A DNA stretch of 64,000 nt from Argentina anserina (lineage: Eukaryota; Streptophyta; Magnoliopsida; Rosales; Rosaceae), in assembly GCF_933775445.1 (NCBI RefSeq), contig NW_026089420.1:124001-188000 (forward strand). Reading direction: 5' to 3'. Position 1 is the stretch's first letter; each line of letters starts with the position of its first letter. Below, in pieces: positions 42,640 to 52,385 of the stretch. Under the pieces are notes generated by a model, which had not been told where the DNA came from, did not search any database, and worked only from the letters and a program-made list of their open reading frames with translations. The position numbers and the translations under genes are program-made.

Positions 42640-43716
42640 TGATAGAGCGTTTTGTTAGAACGTCTATAAAATACCCTGAAAAACATCATCGTTAGTATAG
42701 AATAAGCAGGGATCGTTCAGTCCGGGGAATCAAAAGGGCCTCAACACTTATCATGTTATTGGGGGATTTGATTTGGATTCTAAAACTACAACTGAAAATA
42801 AATCCTAAATTACTTATATACAATTGATCAACCATTCATCACATAACCAAAACACGAATTCTACTCAAGAAACATGTATGACATGCATAGAACAACATAT
42901 AGGCAGCAAGTATTTTCGATTCTTCTTAAGTCCATTTCAATTCCAATTCTAATTAGAGTCCGAAGCGGTTCATCTAATCGTTAAGACTTCTTAATTATTT
43001 AGAATCAACGAAGCGTTCAATCCTAAACATATGCTAAAGAGAGTTCAACATAACGAAGCGTACTAGTTAAACAACAAAGTAGCACATAAGCACATTAAGT
43101 CGAATTGGAGACATGTAAGCAAGCATGGCGTCACTCATCTTGATTAAACATGCAAATTCCTAGAACTATCACAGCCCTATATAAGTAGCAATAATTGAGA
43201 CACGAAGCACATAACTCGATCAAATACTACTTTGGTGAATTAAATCGCAACCTTAGGAGAACCATGGCCTTGGCTTCCTCAAGCATTGATTTAGATGCAC
43301 AAATTCAAGGAATAAATTAAAATAAAACCTAAATAGAAATCGAAAACCTGCTGCCCATAGATGCTACACACGGCATACACACATATCTCATGAGTTCATG
43401 CAATCAAAACATAAAACCAAAGAAGTCTGAATTTATGTTGTTCATATATGAAACCGAAAATAACATCCAATGATTCATACAATGAATTCAAAATTTGCAG
43501 AAAATAAAAAGAAAGATTACAAGCCATGGATGAATCACACATTAGAAACCTTCTAGGATGAAGCAAGGATGAATTCGAATTGGTGGAGGAGGAAGATGAG
43601 CACGACTTGGTGATGATGGATGAAGGTTTTTTGCTTGAATTTTCTGGATGTTCTTGGGCAGCAATTCGACTTTGTTTCTGAGAGAATGGAGATCGTGAAT
43701 TGTGAGGGAGGCCATG

Positions 43717-43726
43717 CCTTTTATAG
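43717..43726 (-). promoter_or_regulatory. Putative TATA box of the 3' LTR
   Basis: This is the same CTATAAAAGG motif in the other LTR. If active here it would drive read-out transcription on the minus strand leftward into the satellite array, starting about 1.05 kb before the array. Confidence 0.5.
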
Positions 43727-43780
43727 AGGAAGGAGGAGAGGAGGGGCTGCTAGGGTTTTGAATGGGCTGATCCATGTATT

Positions 43781-44062
43781 TCCTTTTTTTTTTTCTTTTC
43801 TTTCCTTCTCGATTGAATGATGATCATCTTTGTTGGTCACATGCATTCTCCCTTCTTCTAGACCACATGCATTCTTCAGAATTATCTCTTTGTTCTCTCC
43901 TTCCTTTTTCTTCTTTTGTTTCCTTCTTTTCTTATTCTTTCCATTTAATGGCCGGATGAACCTTCCCTCTTTTAAGGCTGCATACTTCTTCCTTTTCATT
44001 ATATTCAGAAACTAAATTACTTCTTTCCTTTTTCTCCTTTTGTTTCCTTCTTCTCCTCTTTC
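43781..44062 (-). promoter_or_regulatory. Purine-rich U3 tract (3' LTR copy)
   Basis: On the minus strand this stretch is dominated by GA and GAAA runs, upstream of the TATA box. The equivalent tract in the 5' LTR is at about 48,702-48,969. GA-rich upstream tracts can act as promoter elements in plants; activity here is unproven. Confidence 0.4.
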
Positions 44063-44389
44063 TTTCCATAATTTCCAAGCCATTATCTCTCATTTAATTC
44101 TGAAAATAAGGAAAGGAAATAATAAATATAAATCACATATGTTACAGAAATATCGAATAATAAAAATCCTAACCAAACTAGGTTTCCTAGTTCGACAAGG
44201 AATACTACTCTATAGCACTCTCGACAATTTCTGCATTTTACACCCGTTTTAGCACCAAAAGGGAACGAACGTCACTAAAGACTCCTAACTCGACTCAATG
44301 ACTCTATACTACAATAATAAGGGCTAAGTAAAGTACAAATGGAAGTAAAAATATGTTAAGAACGTCGCACAAAGTGCGCTTATCAACTA

Positions 44390-44399
44390 CCCCACACTT
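44390..44399 (-). other. Polypurine tract (PPT)
   Basis: The minus strand reads AAGTGTGGGG followed by TAGT and then the 3' LTR start TGATAAG. The position directly upstream of the 3' LTR and the G-rich purine run identify it as the plus-strand priming site. The preceding GGGACTAGCAAAAGCC resembles sequences that commonly precede the PPT in plant Ty3/gypsy elements (recalled). Confidence 0.85.
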
Positions 44400-45228
44400 G
44401 GCTTTTGCTAGTCCCTTAGCAAAACTAAACAAAACAAATATAAAATACTATTGCCCCTAAATGATTGCCTCAGAATCTCAAAACACATAGCTTTCAAGTT
44501 TAAGCATTTACATGTAAGCACATAAATTCCAAGTTTCATAAACATGCTTCATAGTATGAAAAAGTAAGAAATGAGACAATAGGCACATAACATGTTTAGT
44601 CAATCCAATCCTCCTCAGAAGGCATACTCTCTTATTTTCACTCAGATTCATGATTATGATTCACACACAAGTATATGCAAGAGAAAGGATAATAAAGTAT
44701 CAAATAGCTTGCATATTTCATCAAATGAAGGCACTTTGTGAATAACAAAAGGAAAACCTCATGTAACAACTAAGTGCACAAATGGACCAAAACCATATGC
44801 TCAACTCTTGTGATCATCTCCACAAACCAAGTTTTGCTCATTTTAAGAATCATTAGGATCATTAGATAAGGGTGAATGTTTAGGCTTAGCTAAAGGCATG
44901 GAATATCAAGGAATCACAAAGGTAATCCTATAGACTTAGCAGAGTAAACACCATCCTTATGACACCACACACCATCAAGGGCCAAATATAACAAGTTGGG
45001 CCCAATCATCATTATAAACGCCAAAGTGAAAATGGACAAAGGTCAAATAAACATTTGTAGACCTTCAATTTCAACTCAACTCCAAATTACAAATGGAAGA
45101 TCACATCTTTTCTTTTCTTTTTCTTGTATTGCCGAATTCTATACACGCATTTTTTTCCTTTTTCAATCATTTTTTTTTCTTTCGGCATTTGCTTAAAAGC
45201 TTATTCTCTCTTTTTTTCATGTCTTCCA

Positions 45229-45238
45229 CCCCACACTT
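45229..45238 (-). other. Third PPT-like motif
   Basis: A third AAGTGTGGGG on the minus strand, here followed by TGGAAG. It lies between the other two copies. Confidence 0.6.
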
Positions 45239-45944
45239 ATTTCATACATCATCACATAAGCATCTCAACAAAAGTTCTGCCAAGTCTATAGGACAAGGTA
45301 GTGGTAACTATACTAAGCATGGAGATAACATAGGTGATGAAGAAAAAGCTCAATGTAGGCTCAAATTGGGTTCAACTAAGGGGTCCCAAACAGGGCACAT
45401 ATAGGGATACATGGCTGTTTGGCTAAAGTGGTGGTAATCCTAGAAATGATCCATAAATCCCTTTCAAAATCAGAGCATTTTATGAATTAAAAGTTTCAAT
45501 AATCACAAAAGATGAGTTCTAGTAAATTCTAGAGTCCATTAAAAGCTATGGCACATAGTCATTGAATGTAAAGAATAATGAGGTTCATATAACAACCACG
45601 AAATTTCATATTATCACTCAAGAAGAAAGCATATATAGGCTCAAAAACTCACAGGTTGTTATGGACTTAAACTAACCAAACATGTATGTCATATTACATT
45701 CAATCAAAATCTCACATGTTCATACCAAATCGACATTATCAATGAAACTTACAATTCAATTCTTATAGAATGCAAAACCATCATCTATGCATTTTAGAGA
45801 TATAATCATCTTAGACTTTAGGGGCATTCTAAGACTCAAAACAACACATTTTTTCGTTTTTTTTTTTAAACATTTTTTCAATTTTTTTTTCGTTTTTCTC
45901 ATGAAATCAAAACAAAAATCAGCAAACAATATCATGCAACCCTA

Positions 45945-45954
45945 CCCCACACTT
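45945..45954 (-). other. Second PPT-like motif
   Basis: The minus strand again reads AAGTGTGGGG, and the match to the true PPT region extends to 13 nt on the plus strand (CTACCCCACACTT at 45,942-45,954 and 44,387-44,399). It lies directly next to the stem-loop at 45,961-45,980. It may be a central PPT or a relic of a duplicated 3' end. Confidence 0.65.
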
Positions 45955-45960
45955 AGAAAA

Positions 45961-45980
45961 TTACATTGTCCTCAATGTAA
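45961..45980. other. Perfect 8-bp stem-loop in the element
   Basis: TTACATTG and CAATGTAA form a perfect inverted repeat around a 4-nt loop. In element orientation the loop region reads ACATTGAGGACAATGT. I recall this ACATTG-GGACAATGT pattern from the spacer upstream of the PPT in many plant Ty3/gypsy elements, which supports the family call. Confidence 0.7.
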
Positions 45981-46115
45981 GCTCAATAATCAGAATGTAA
46001 TTCATAAGTATAGACTAAGATCACACATCAACACATATACAATTCAACCATAAGAGTGAAGGGATAAGAAAATTCAAACTCCCGTAGACGACTCCTCCAC
46101 AAGTACGGTTGAAAT

Positions 46116-46140
46116 GGGTTGCCTCCCATGCAGCGCTTAA
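46116..46140 (-). other. Conserved Ty3/gypsy spacer motif
   Basis: The minus strand contains AAGCGCTGC followed by ATGGGAGGCAACCC. A very similar GCGCT...TGGGAGGCAACCC motif is familiar from the non-coding part of many plant Athila and other Ty3/gypsy elements (recalled, not searched). It suggests that the non-coding spacer was kept when the coding region was lost. Confidence 0.55.
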
Positions 46141-46700
46141 TGTTTATAGTCCTTTGGCCTAGACTCTTCACTTCTTTTCAAGTTGCAGGCGACGCCACTT
46201 GGAGTTGTACACCTCCAAATTTGTGCCTCTTTGACATGACTATCAAAACTTGATGCACGTTCATCCACTCTTAAACTACATCGCATCAAGAAAAAGAACA
46301 TTAGAAGAGTGAACATGGGAACTCAAAGAATAAGTTAGTATAATGTTAATGATTAAATAAAAGTTGGTATGAGTAAAATTAAATGCAAATCACGAATCAA
46401 AAGTTAGAGTGTGGTGGAACTCCGCTTCTTGCAACACTTGTCGTCCTTCCCAAGTCATTGAGAGCTTCAATCAACTGTTAACAATAGAATTCTCCAACTC
46501 TTTCTTAAAATCCCTATCTGGCAACTAAGGTATACAAAGACACACACAATGTTAGCGATTAAGTATAAAATGAAATAAAAGAAATGTTAGCAATTGAATA
46601 CAAATATAGTTAAACTTAAAGACAATGTTTTTCTTTTTGTTTCGAAATCTACAAGTGTATGAGTGTCACTAAGTCTAATTGATTTTATTCACACATATTC

Positions 46701-46800
46701 CTAACTTTTAAGGTACGTGGAGCAGAGGAGCTAACTGTGCAATGGACTGAAACAGCCCCCGGTAAGGGTCTTGCTTTATCCGATATACCTTAAAAATTAG
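46701..46800. other. Imperfect inverted repeat around a 70-bp core
   Basis: CTAACTTTTAAGGTA at 46,701-46,715 pairs with TACCTTAAAAATTAG at 46,786-46,800, 14 of 15 positions. Similarity continues outward for several bases with a gap. The enclosed 70 bp is more GC-rich and contains CAGCCCCCGGTAAGGG. No function is assigned; an RNA hairpin in the element leader is possible. Confidence 0.5.
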
Positions 46801-47540
46801 AATATCATTTTCTTTTGAAACTATATACATCTATTTATACAAAGTTATTTTCTAAGTTATAAAGTGAGGTGGACGTGCGGCCTAAGTACGTCGTCTAGAC
46901 ACAAACTCATTCCTTTGTTTCAGAAGGCTGGATAGCTAGAATCAGAGATAGTCACAAGGCAGGACTCATTTGTTGGACACCACGGGGGCCACAACCTCGA
47001 AAGGATGCTTTCCCAATCGACTCCATCACCGAGATGTATGTCAGTCTATGGGCCTCTGAGATCCAATTTTGTAAACCTTGAACCAGGGTAATGAAAATAG
47101 CATAGCCCCTTACTCAGCTCGGAATAACTTTGTGTGTTAGACTGGCCCCAAAGTGTTAATAAAAGCCGCCCTCAACCCCAAGTGACCTTTGCAAGGTACA
47201 AATGGAGGGTTAAAGCTAATATTAACAAAATGGACTTTACCTATTTCGTTCACCTTATAACTTACAATAAACTAAGCATAAATAAACATTTAGCTTCCCT
47301 AAAAATAAAACTAAGTGTAACAAGTATCCTATATGCATACTACTACAACAATATAACAAAATAACAACTTAACATACACAAATTCTATCACAACTACAAG
47401 ATTTACGAATTCAAAATTTTTTTTTAATATTTTCGGGTTACTGTTCACATAAGCACTATTTACGATTACTATTCACATAAACAAAATACAATTGTACAAT
47501 TCACAATAGTAACACTTCAAAGCATTGAGAATTAATCAAT

Positions 47541-47558
47541 TCCCCGGCAACGGCGCCA
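47541..47558 (-). other. Primer-binding site, tRNA-Asp type
   Basis: The minus strand reads TGGCGCCGTTGCCGGGGA, three bases after the 5' LTR end. This is complementary over 18 nt to the 3' end of plant tRNA-Asp (ending CCCCGGCAACGGCGCCA, recalled). Use of tRNA-Asp is established for Athila and related plant Ty3/gypsy elements such as soybean Calypso. Confidence 0.92.
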
Positions 47559-47561
47559 AAA

Positions 47562-49292
47562 TGATAGATCGTTGGTTAGAACGTCTATAAAATACCCTGA
47601 AAAACATCATCGTTAGTATAGAATAAGCAGGGATCGTTCAGTCCGGGGAATCAAAAGGGCCTCAACACTTATCATGTTATTGGGGGATTTGATTTGGATT
47701 CTAAAACTACAACTGAAAATAAATCCTAAATTACTTATATACAATTGATCAACCATTCATCACATAACCAAAACACGAATTCTACTCAAGAAACATGTAT
47801 GACATGCATAGAACAACATATAGGCAGCAAGTATTTTCGATTCTTCTTAAGTCCATTTCAATTCCAATTCTAATTAGAGTCCGAAGCGGTTCATCTAATC
47901 GTTAAGACTTCTTAATTATTTAGAATCAACGAAGCGTTCAATCCTAAACATATGCTAAAGAGAGTTCAACATAACGAAGCGTACTAGTTAAACAACAAAG
48001 TAGCACATAAGCACATTAAGTCGAATTGGAGACATGTAAGCAAGCATGGCGTCACTCATCTTGATTAAACATGCAAATTCCTAGAACTATCACAGCCCTA
48101 TATAAGTAGCAATAATTGAGACACGAAGCGCATAACTCGATCAAATACTACTTTGGTGAATTAAATCGCAACCTTAGGAGAACCATGGCCTTGGCTTCTT
48201 CAAGCATTGATTTAGATGCACAAATTCAAGGAATAAATTAAAATAAAACCTAAATAGAAATCGAAAACCTGCTGCCCATAGATGCTACACACGGCATACA
48301 CACATATCTCATGAGTTCATGCAATCAAAACATAAAACCAAAGAAGTCTGAATTTATGTTGTTCATATATGAAACCGAAAATAACATCCAATGATTCATA
48401 CAATGAATTCAAAATTTGCAGAAAATAAAAAGAAAGATTACAAGCCATGGATGAATCACACATTAGAAACCTTCTAGGATGAAGCAAGGATGAATTCGAA
48501 TTGGTGGAGGAGGAAGATGAGCACGACTTGGTGATGATGGATGAAGGTTTTTTGCTTGAATTTTCTGGATGTTCTTGGGCAGCAATTCGACTTTGTTTCT
48601 GAGAGAATGGAGATCGTGAATTGTGAGGGAGGCCATGCCTTTTATAGAGGAAGGAGGAGAGGAGGGGCTGCTAGGGTTTTGAATGGGCTGATCCATGTAT
48701 TTCCTTTTTTTTTTCTTTTCTTTCCTTCTCGATTGAATGATGATCATCTTTGTTGGTCACATGCATTCTCCCTTCTTCTAGACCACATGCATTCTTCAGA
48801 ATTATCTCTTTGTTCTCTCCTTCCTTTTTCTTCTTTTCTTATTCTTTCCATTTAATGGCCGGATGAACCTTCCCTCTTTTAAGGCTGCATACTTCTTCCT
48901 TTTCATTATATTCAGAAACTAAATTACTTCTTTCCTTTTTCTCCTTTTGTTTCCTTCTTCTCCTCTTTCTTTCCATAATTTCCAAGCCATTATCTCTCAT
49001 TTAATTCTGAAAATAAGGAAAGGAAATAATAAATATAAATCACATATGTTACAGAAATATCGAATAATAAAAATCCTAACCAAACTAGGTTTCCTAGTTC
49101 GACAAGGAATACTACTCTATAGCACTCTCGACAATTTCTGCATTTTACACCCGTTTTAGCACCAAAAGGGAACGAACGTCACTAAAGACTCCTAACTCGA
49201 CTCAATGACTCTATACTACAATAATAAGGGCTAAGTAAAGTACAAATGGAAGTAAAAATATGTTAAGAACGTCGCACAAAGTGCGCTTATCA
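47562..49292 (-). repeat. 5' LTR of the retrotransposon
   Basis: This 1,731-bp copy is the upstream LTR because the primer-binding site follows it with a 3-nt gap. It should carry the active promoter. Taking the TATA box at 48,638-48,647 as a guide, U3 is about 650-680 bp and R plus U5 about 1,050 bp; I could not place the polyadenylation site. Only two to four base substitutions separate it from the 3' LTR over about 1.73 kb. Confidence 0.93.
48638..48647 (-). promoter_or_regulatory. Putative TATA box of the 5' LTR
   Basis: The minus strand reads CTATAAAAGG, a close match to the plant TATA consensus. It is preceded by a GA-rich stretch (CCTCCTTCCT on this strand, then a long purine tract further upstream). 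Transcription would start about 30 bp further along the minus strand, near 48,610. The assignment is from sequence only. Confidence 0.6.
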
Positions 49293-49297
49293 GCAAA
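49293..49297. repeat. Target-site duplication, right copy (GCAAA)
   Basis: GCAAA directly follows the right LTR and is followed by CGATGTAAAG, the remainder of the interrupted A module. Confidence 0.93.
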
Positions 49298-51779
49298 CGA
49301 TGTAAAGATACTCAGTTTGAAAGAAACACACTCCCACACTTGCAAAACTCTCAAATACAATAGAAACTCGCATCAGAAGCCTTACAGAAAGATACTCAAA
49401 CGAGAAATGAAAAGATACACAATTGGAATAGTAAAGATACGCAAACGATGTAAAGATACACAATTGGAATAGTAAACATACGCAAACGATGTAAAGATAC
49501 TCAGTTTGAAAGAAACACACTCCCACACTTGCAAAACTCTCAAATACAATAGAAACTCGCATCAGAAGCCTTACAGAAAGATACTCAAACGAGAAATGAA
49601 AAGATACACAATTGGAATAGTAAAGATACGCAAACGATGTAAAGATACACAATTGGAATAGTAAAGATACGCAAACGATGTAAAGATACACAATTAAATA
49701 GTAAAGATACGGAAACGATGTAAAGATACACAATTGGAATAGTAAAGATACGCAAACGATGTAAAGATACTCAGTTTGAAAGAAACACACTCCCACACTT
49801 GCAAAACTCTCAAATTCAATAGAAACTCGCATCAGAAGACTTACAGAAAGATACTCAAACGAGAAATGAAAAGATACACAATTGGAATAGTAAAGATACG
49901 CAAACGATGTAAAGATACACAATTGTAATAGTAAAGATACGCAAACGATGTAATGATACTCAGTTTGAAAGAAACACACTCCCACACTTGTAAAACTCTC
50001 AAATTCAATAGAAACTCGAATCAGAAAGCCTTACAGAAAGATACGCAAACGATGTAATGATACTCAGTTTGAAAGAAACACACTCCCACACTTGTAAAAC
50101 TCTCAAATTCAATAGAAACTCGAATCAGAAAGCCTTACAGAAAGATACTCAAACGAGAAATGAAAAGATACACAATTGGAATAGTAAAGATACGCAAACG
50201 AGAAATGAAAAGATACACAATTGGAATAGTAAAGATACGCAAACGATGTAAAGATACACAATTGGAATAGTAAAGATACGTAAACTATGTAAAGATACTC
50301 AGTTTGAAAGAAACACACTCCCACACTTGCAAAACTCTCAAATTCAATAGAAACTCGCATCAGAAAGCCTTACAGAAAGATACTCAAACGAGAAATGAAA
50401 AGTACACAATTGGAATAGTAAAGATACGCAAACGATGTAAAGATACACAATTGGAATAGTAAACATACGCAAACGATGTAAAGATACTCAGTTTGAAAGA
50501 AACACACTCCCACACTTGCAAAACTCTCAAATTCAATAGAAACTCGCATCAGAAAGCCTCAGAAAGATACTCAAACGAAAAGTGAAAAGATACTCAATTG
50601 GAATAGTAAAGATACGTAAACGATGTAAAGATACACAATTGGAATAGTAAAGATACGCAAACGATGTAAAGATACACAATTGGAATAGTAAAGATACGCA
50701 AACGATGTAAAGATACTCAGTTTGAAAGAAACACACTCCCACACTTGTAAAACTCTCAAATTCAATAGAAACTCGCATCAGAAAGCCTTACAGAAAGATA
50801 CTCAAACGACAAATGAAAAGATACTCAATTGGAATAGTACAGATACGTAAACGATGTAAAGATACACAATTCGAATAGTAAAGATACGGAAACGATGTAA
50901 AGATACACAATTGGAATAGTAAAGATACGCAAACGATGTAAAGATACTCAGTTTGAAAGAAACACACTCCCACACTTGCAAAACTCTCAAATACAATAGA
51001 AACTCGCATCCGAAGCCTTACAGAAAGATACTCAAACGAGAAATGAAAAGATACACAATTGGAATAGTAAAGATACGCAAACGATGTAAAGATACACAAT
51101 TGGAATAGTAAACATACGCAAACGATGTAAAGATACACAATTGGAATAGTAAACATACGCAAACGATGTAAAGATACTCAGCTTGAAAGAAACACACTCC
51201 CACACTTGCAAAACTCTCAAATACAATAGAAACTCGCATCAGAAGCCTTACAGAAAGATACTCAAACGAGAAATGAAAAGATACACAATTGGAATAGTAA
51301 AGATACGCAAACGATGTAAAGATACACAATTGGAATAGTAAACATACGCAAACGATGTAAAGATACTCAGTTTGAAAGAAACACACTCCCACACTTGCAA
51401 AACTCTCAAATACAATAGAAACTCGCATCAGAAGCCTTACAGAAAGATACTCAAACGAGAAATGAAAAGATACACAATTGGAATAGTAAAGATACGCAAA
51501 CGATGTAAAGATACACAATTAAATAGTAAAGATACGGAAACGATGTAAAGATACACAATTGGAATAGTAAAGATACGCAAACGATGTAAAGATACTCCGT
51601 TTGAAAGAAACACACTCCCACACTTGCAAAACTCTCAAATTCAATAGAAACTCGCATCAGAAGACTTACAGAAAGATACTCAAACGAGAAATGAAAAGAT
51701 ACACAATTGGAATAGTAAAGATACGCAAACGATGTAAAGATACACAATTGTAATAGTAAAGATACGCAAACGATGTAAT

Positions 51780-52385
51780 GATACTCAGTTTGAAAGAAAC
51801 ACACTCCCACACTTGTAAAACTCTCAAATTCAATAGAAACTCGAATCAGAAAGCCTTACAGAAAGATACGCAAACGATGTAATGATACTCAGTTTGAAAG
51901 AAACACACTCCCACACTTGTAAAACTCTCAAATTCAATAGAAACTCGAATCAGAAAGCCTTACAGAAAGATACGCAAACGATGTAATGATACTCAGTTTG
52001 AAAGAAACACACTCCCACACTTGTAAAACTCTCAAATTCAATAGAAACTCGAATCAGAAAGCCTTACAGAAAGATACTCAAACGAGAAATGAAAAGATAC
52101 ACAATTGGAATAGTAAAGATACGCAAACGATATAAAGATACACAATTGTAATAGTAAAGATACGCAAACGATGTAATGATACTCAGTTTGAAAGAAACAC
52201 ACTCCCACACTTGTAAAACTCTCAAATTCAATAGAAACTCGAATCAGAAAGCCTTACAGAAAGATACGCAAACGATGTAATGATACTCAGTTTGAAAGAA
52301 ACACACTCCCACACTTGTAAAACTCTCAAATTCAATAGAAACTCGCATCAGAAAGCCTTACAGAAAGATACGCAAACGATGTAAT
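51780..52385. repeat. Local expansion of a compact 104-bp unit
   Basis: B modules begin at 51,780, 51,884, 51,988, 52,178, 52,282 and 52,386. Four of the five intervals are 104 bp and one is 190 bp. In the 104-bp form no full A module is present: the 23-bp tail of B is replaced by the 19-bp second half of A, ending GATGTAATGATACTCAG. Elsewhere this form appears singly, for example between 26,450 and 26,553. Confidence 0.92.

Larger units (their letters stand above)
42640..44385 (-). repeat. 3' LTR of the retrotransposon
   Basis: This 1,746-bp copy is the downstream LTR because it adjoins the polypurine tract. Compared with the 5' LTR it differs at its outer left end (TGATAGAGCGTTTTG against TGATAGATCGTTGG), at 43,209 (A against G), at 43,278 (C against T), by 1 bp in the T run near 43,770, and by an extra 13 bp at 43,918-43,930. 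The 13-bp difference is bounded by two copies of CTTCTTTT, so it looks like slippage or deletion between short repeats. In element orientation the purine-rich stretch at 43,781-44,062 lies in U3, upstream of the TATA box. Confidence 0.93.
44386..47561 (-). other. Non-coding internal region of the retrotransposon
   Basis: This 3.2-kb stretch between PPT and PBS shows no gene. The sense strand has no reading frame of about 60 codons or more, and the short frames on the opposite strand (66-103 codons, in T-rich sequence at 44,996-46,053, and 76 codons at 47,134-47,364) look accidental. Visible content includes T-rich tracts on the plus strand at about 45,149-45,180 and 45,848-45,900, two extra PPT-like motifs, a stem-loop, a conserved G-rich spacer motif and a more GC-rich block at about 46,860-47,220 next to the PBS side. 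The last may be leader RNA needed for packaging, which is a guess. Confidence 0.8.
42640..49292 (-). mobile_element. Non-autonomous Athila-like LTR retrotransposon (LARD-type), complete
   Basis: The element is 6,653 bp and lies on the minus strand. Two nearly identical direct repeats (1,746 and 1,731 bp) both start TGATAAGCGC and end ATCA in element orientation, giving the usual TG...CA ends. They enclose a tRNA-Asp primer-binding site next to the right LTR and a polypurine tract next to the left LTR. A perfect 5-bp target duplication (GCAAA) flanks the element, as expected for integrase-mediated insertion. The internal 3,176 bp has no sense reading frame of about 60 codons or more and no recognisable gag, protease, reverse transcriptase, RNase H or integrase. 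It therefore fits a large retrotransposon derivative that uses proteins from an autonomous relative. The Athila affinity is inferred from the PBS and the spacer motifs, since there is no pol to classify. Confidence 0.93.

Noticed and set aside
43177..43185. CTATATAAG on the plus strand of the LTR as a promoter
   Set aside because: It is in R/U5 and antisense to the element, and nothing downstream looks like a gene. It may be chance in A+T-rich DNA.
43542..43775. Minus-strand frame of 77 codons in the left LTR, and its 94-codon counterpart at 48,463-48,747
   Set aside because: Its start lies upstream of the likely TATA box and transcription start. It is present twice only because the LTR is present twice, and the two copies differ in length.
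45093..45404. Plus-strand frame of 103 codons inside the retrotransposon
   Set aside because: It is antisense to the element and Phe-rich because of T tracts. No domain is visible.
46710..46791. tRNA-like gene (AAGGTA and TACCTT ends about 82 nt apart)
   Set aside because: There is no match to the internal B box (GTTCGA) and no plausible T or anticodon arm on either strand.
42640..49292. Autonomous retrotransposon with gag-pol
   Set aside because: The internal 3.2 kb is too short and has no sense frame of about 60 codons or more. No reverse transcriptase or integrase motif is visible.
42640..49292. DNA transposon or Helitron as an explanation of the insert
   Set aside because: Long direct LTRs with TG...CA ends, a tRNA-Asp PBS, a PPT and a 5-bp target duplication fit an LTR retrotransposon and not those classes.
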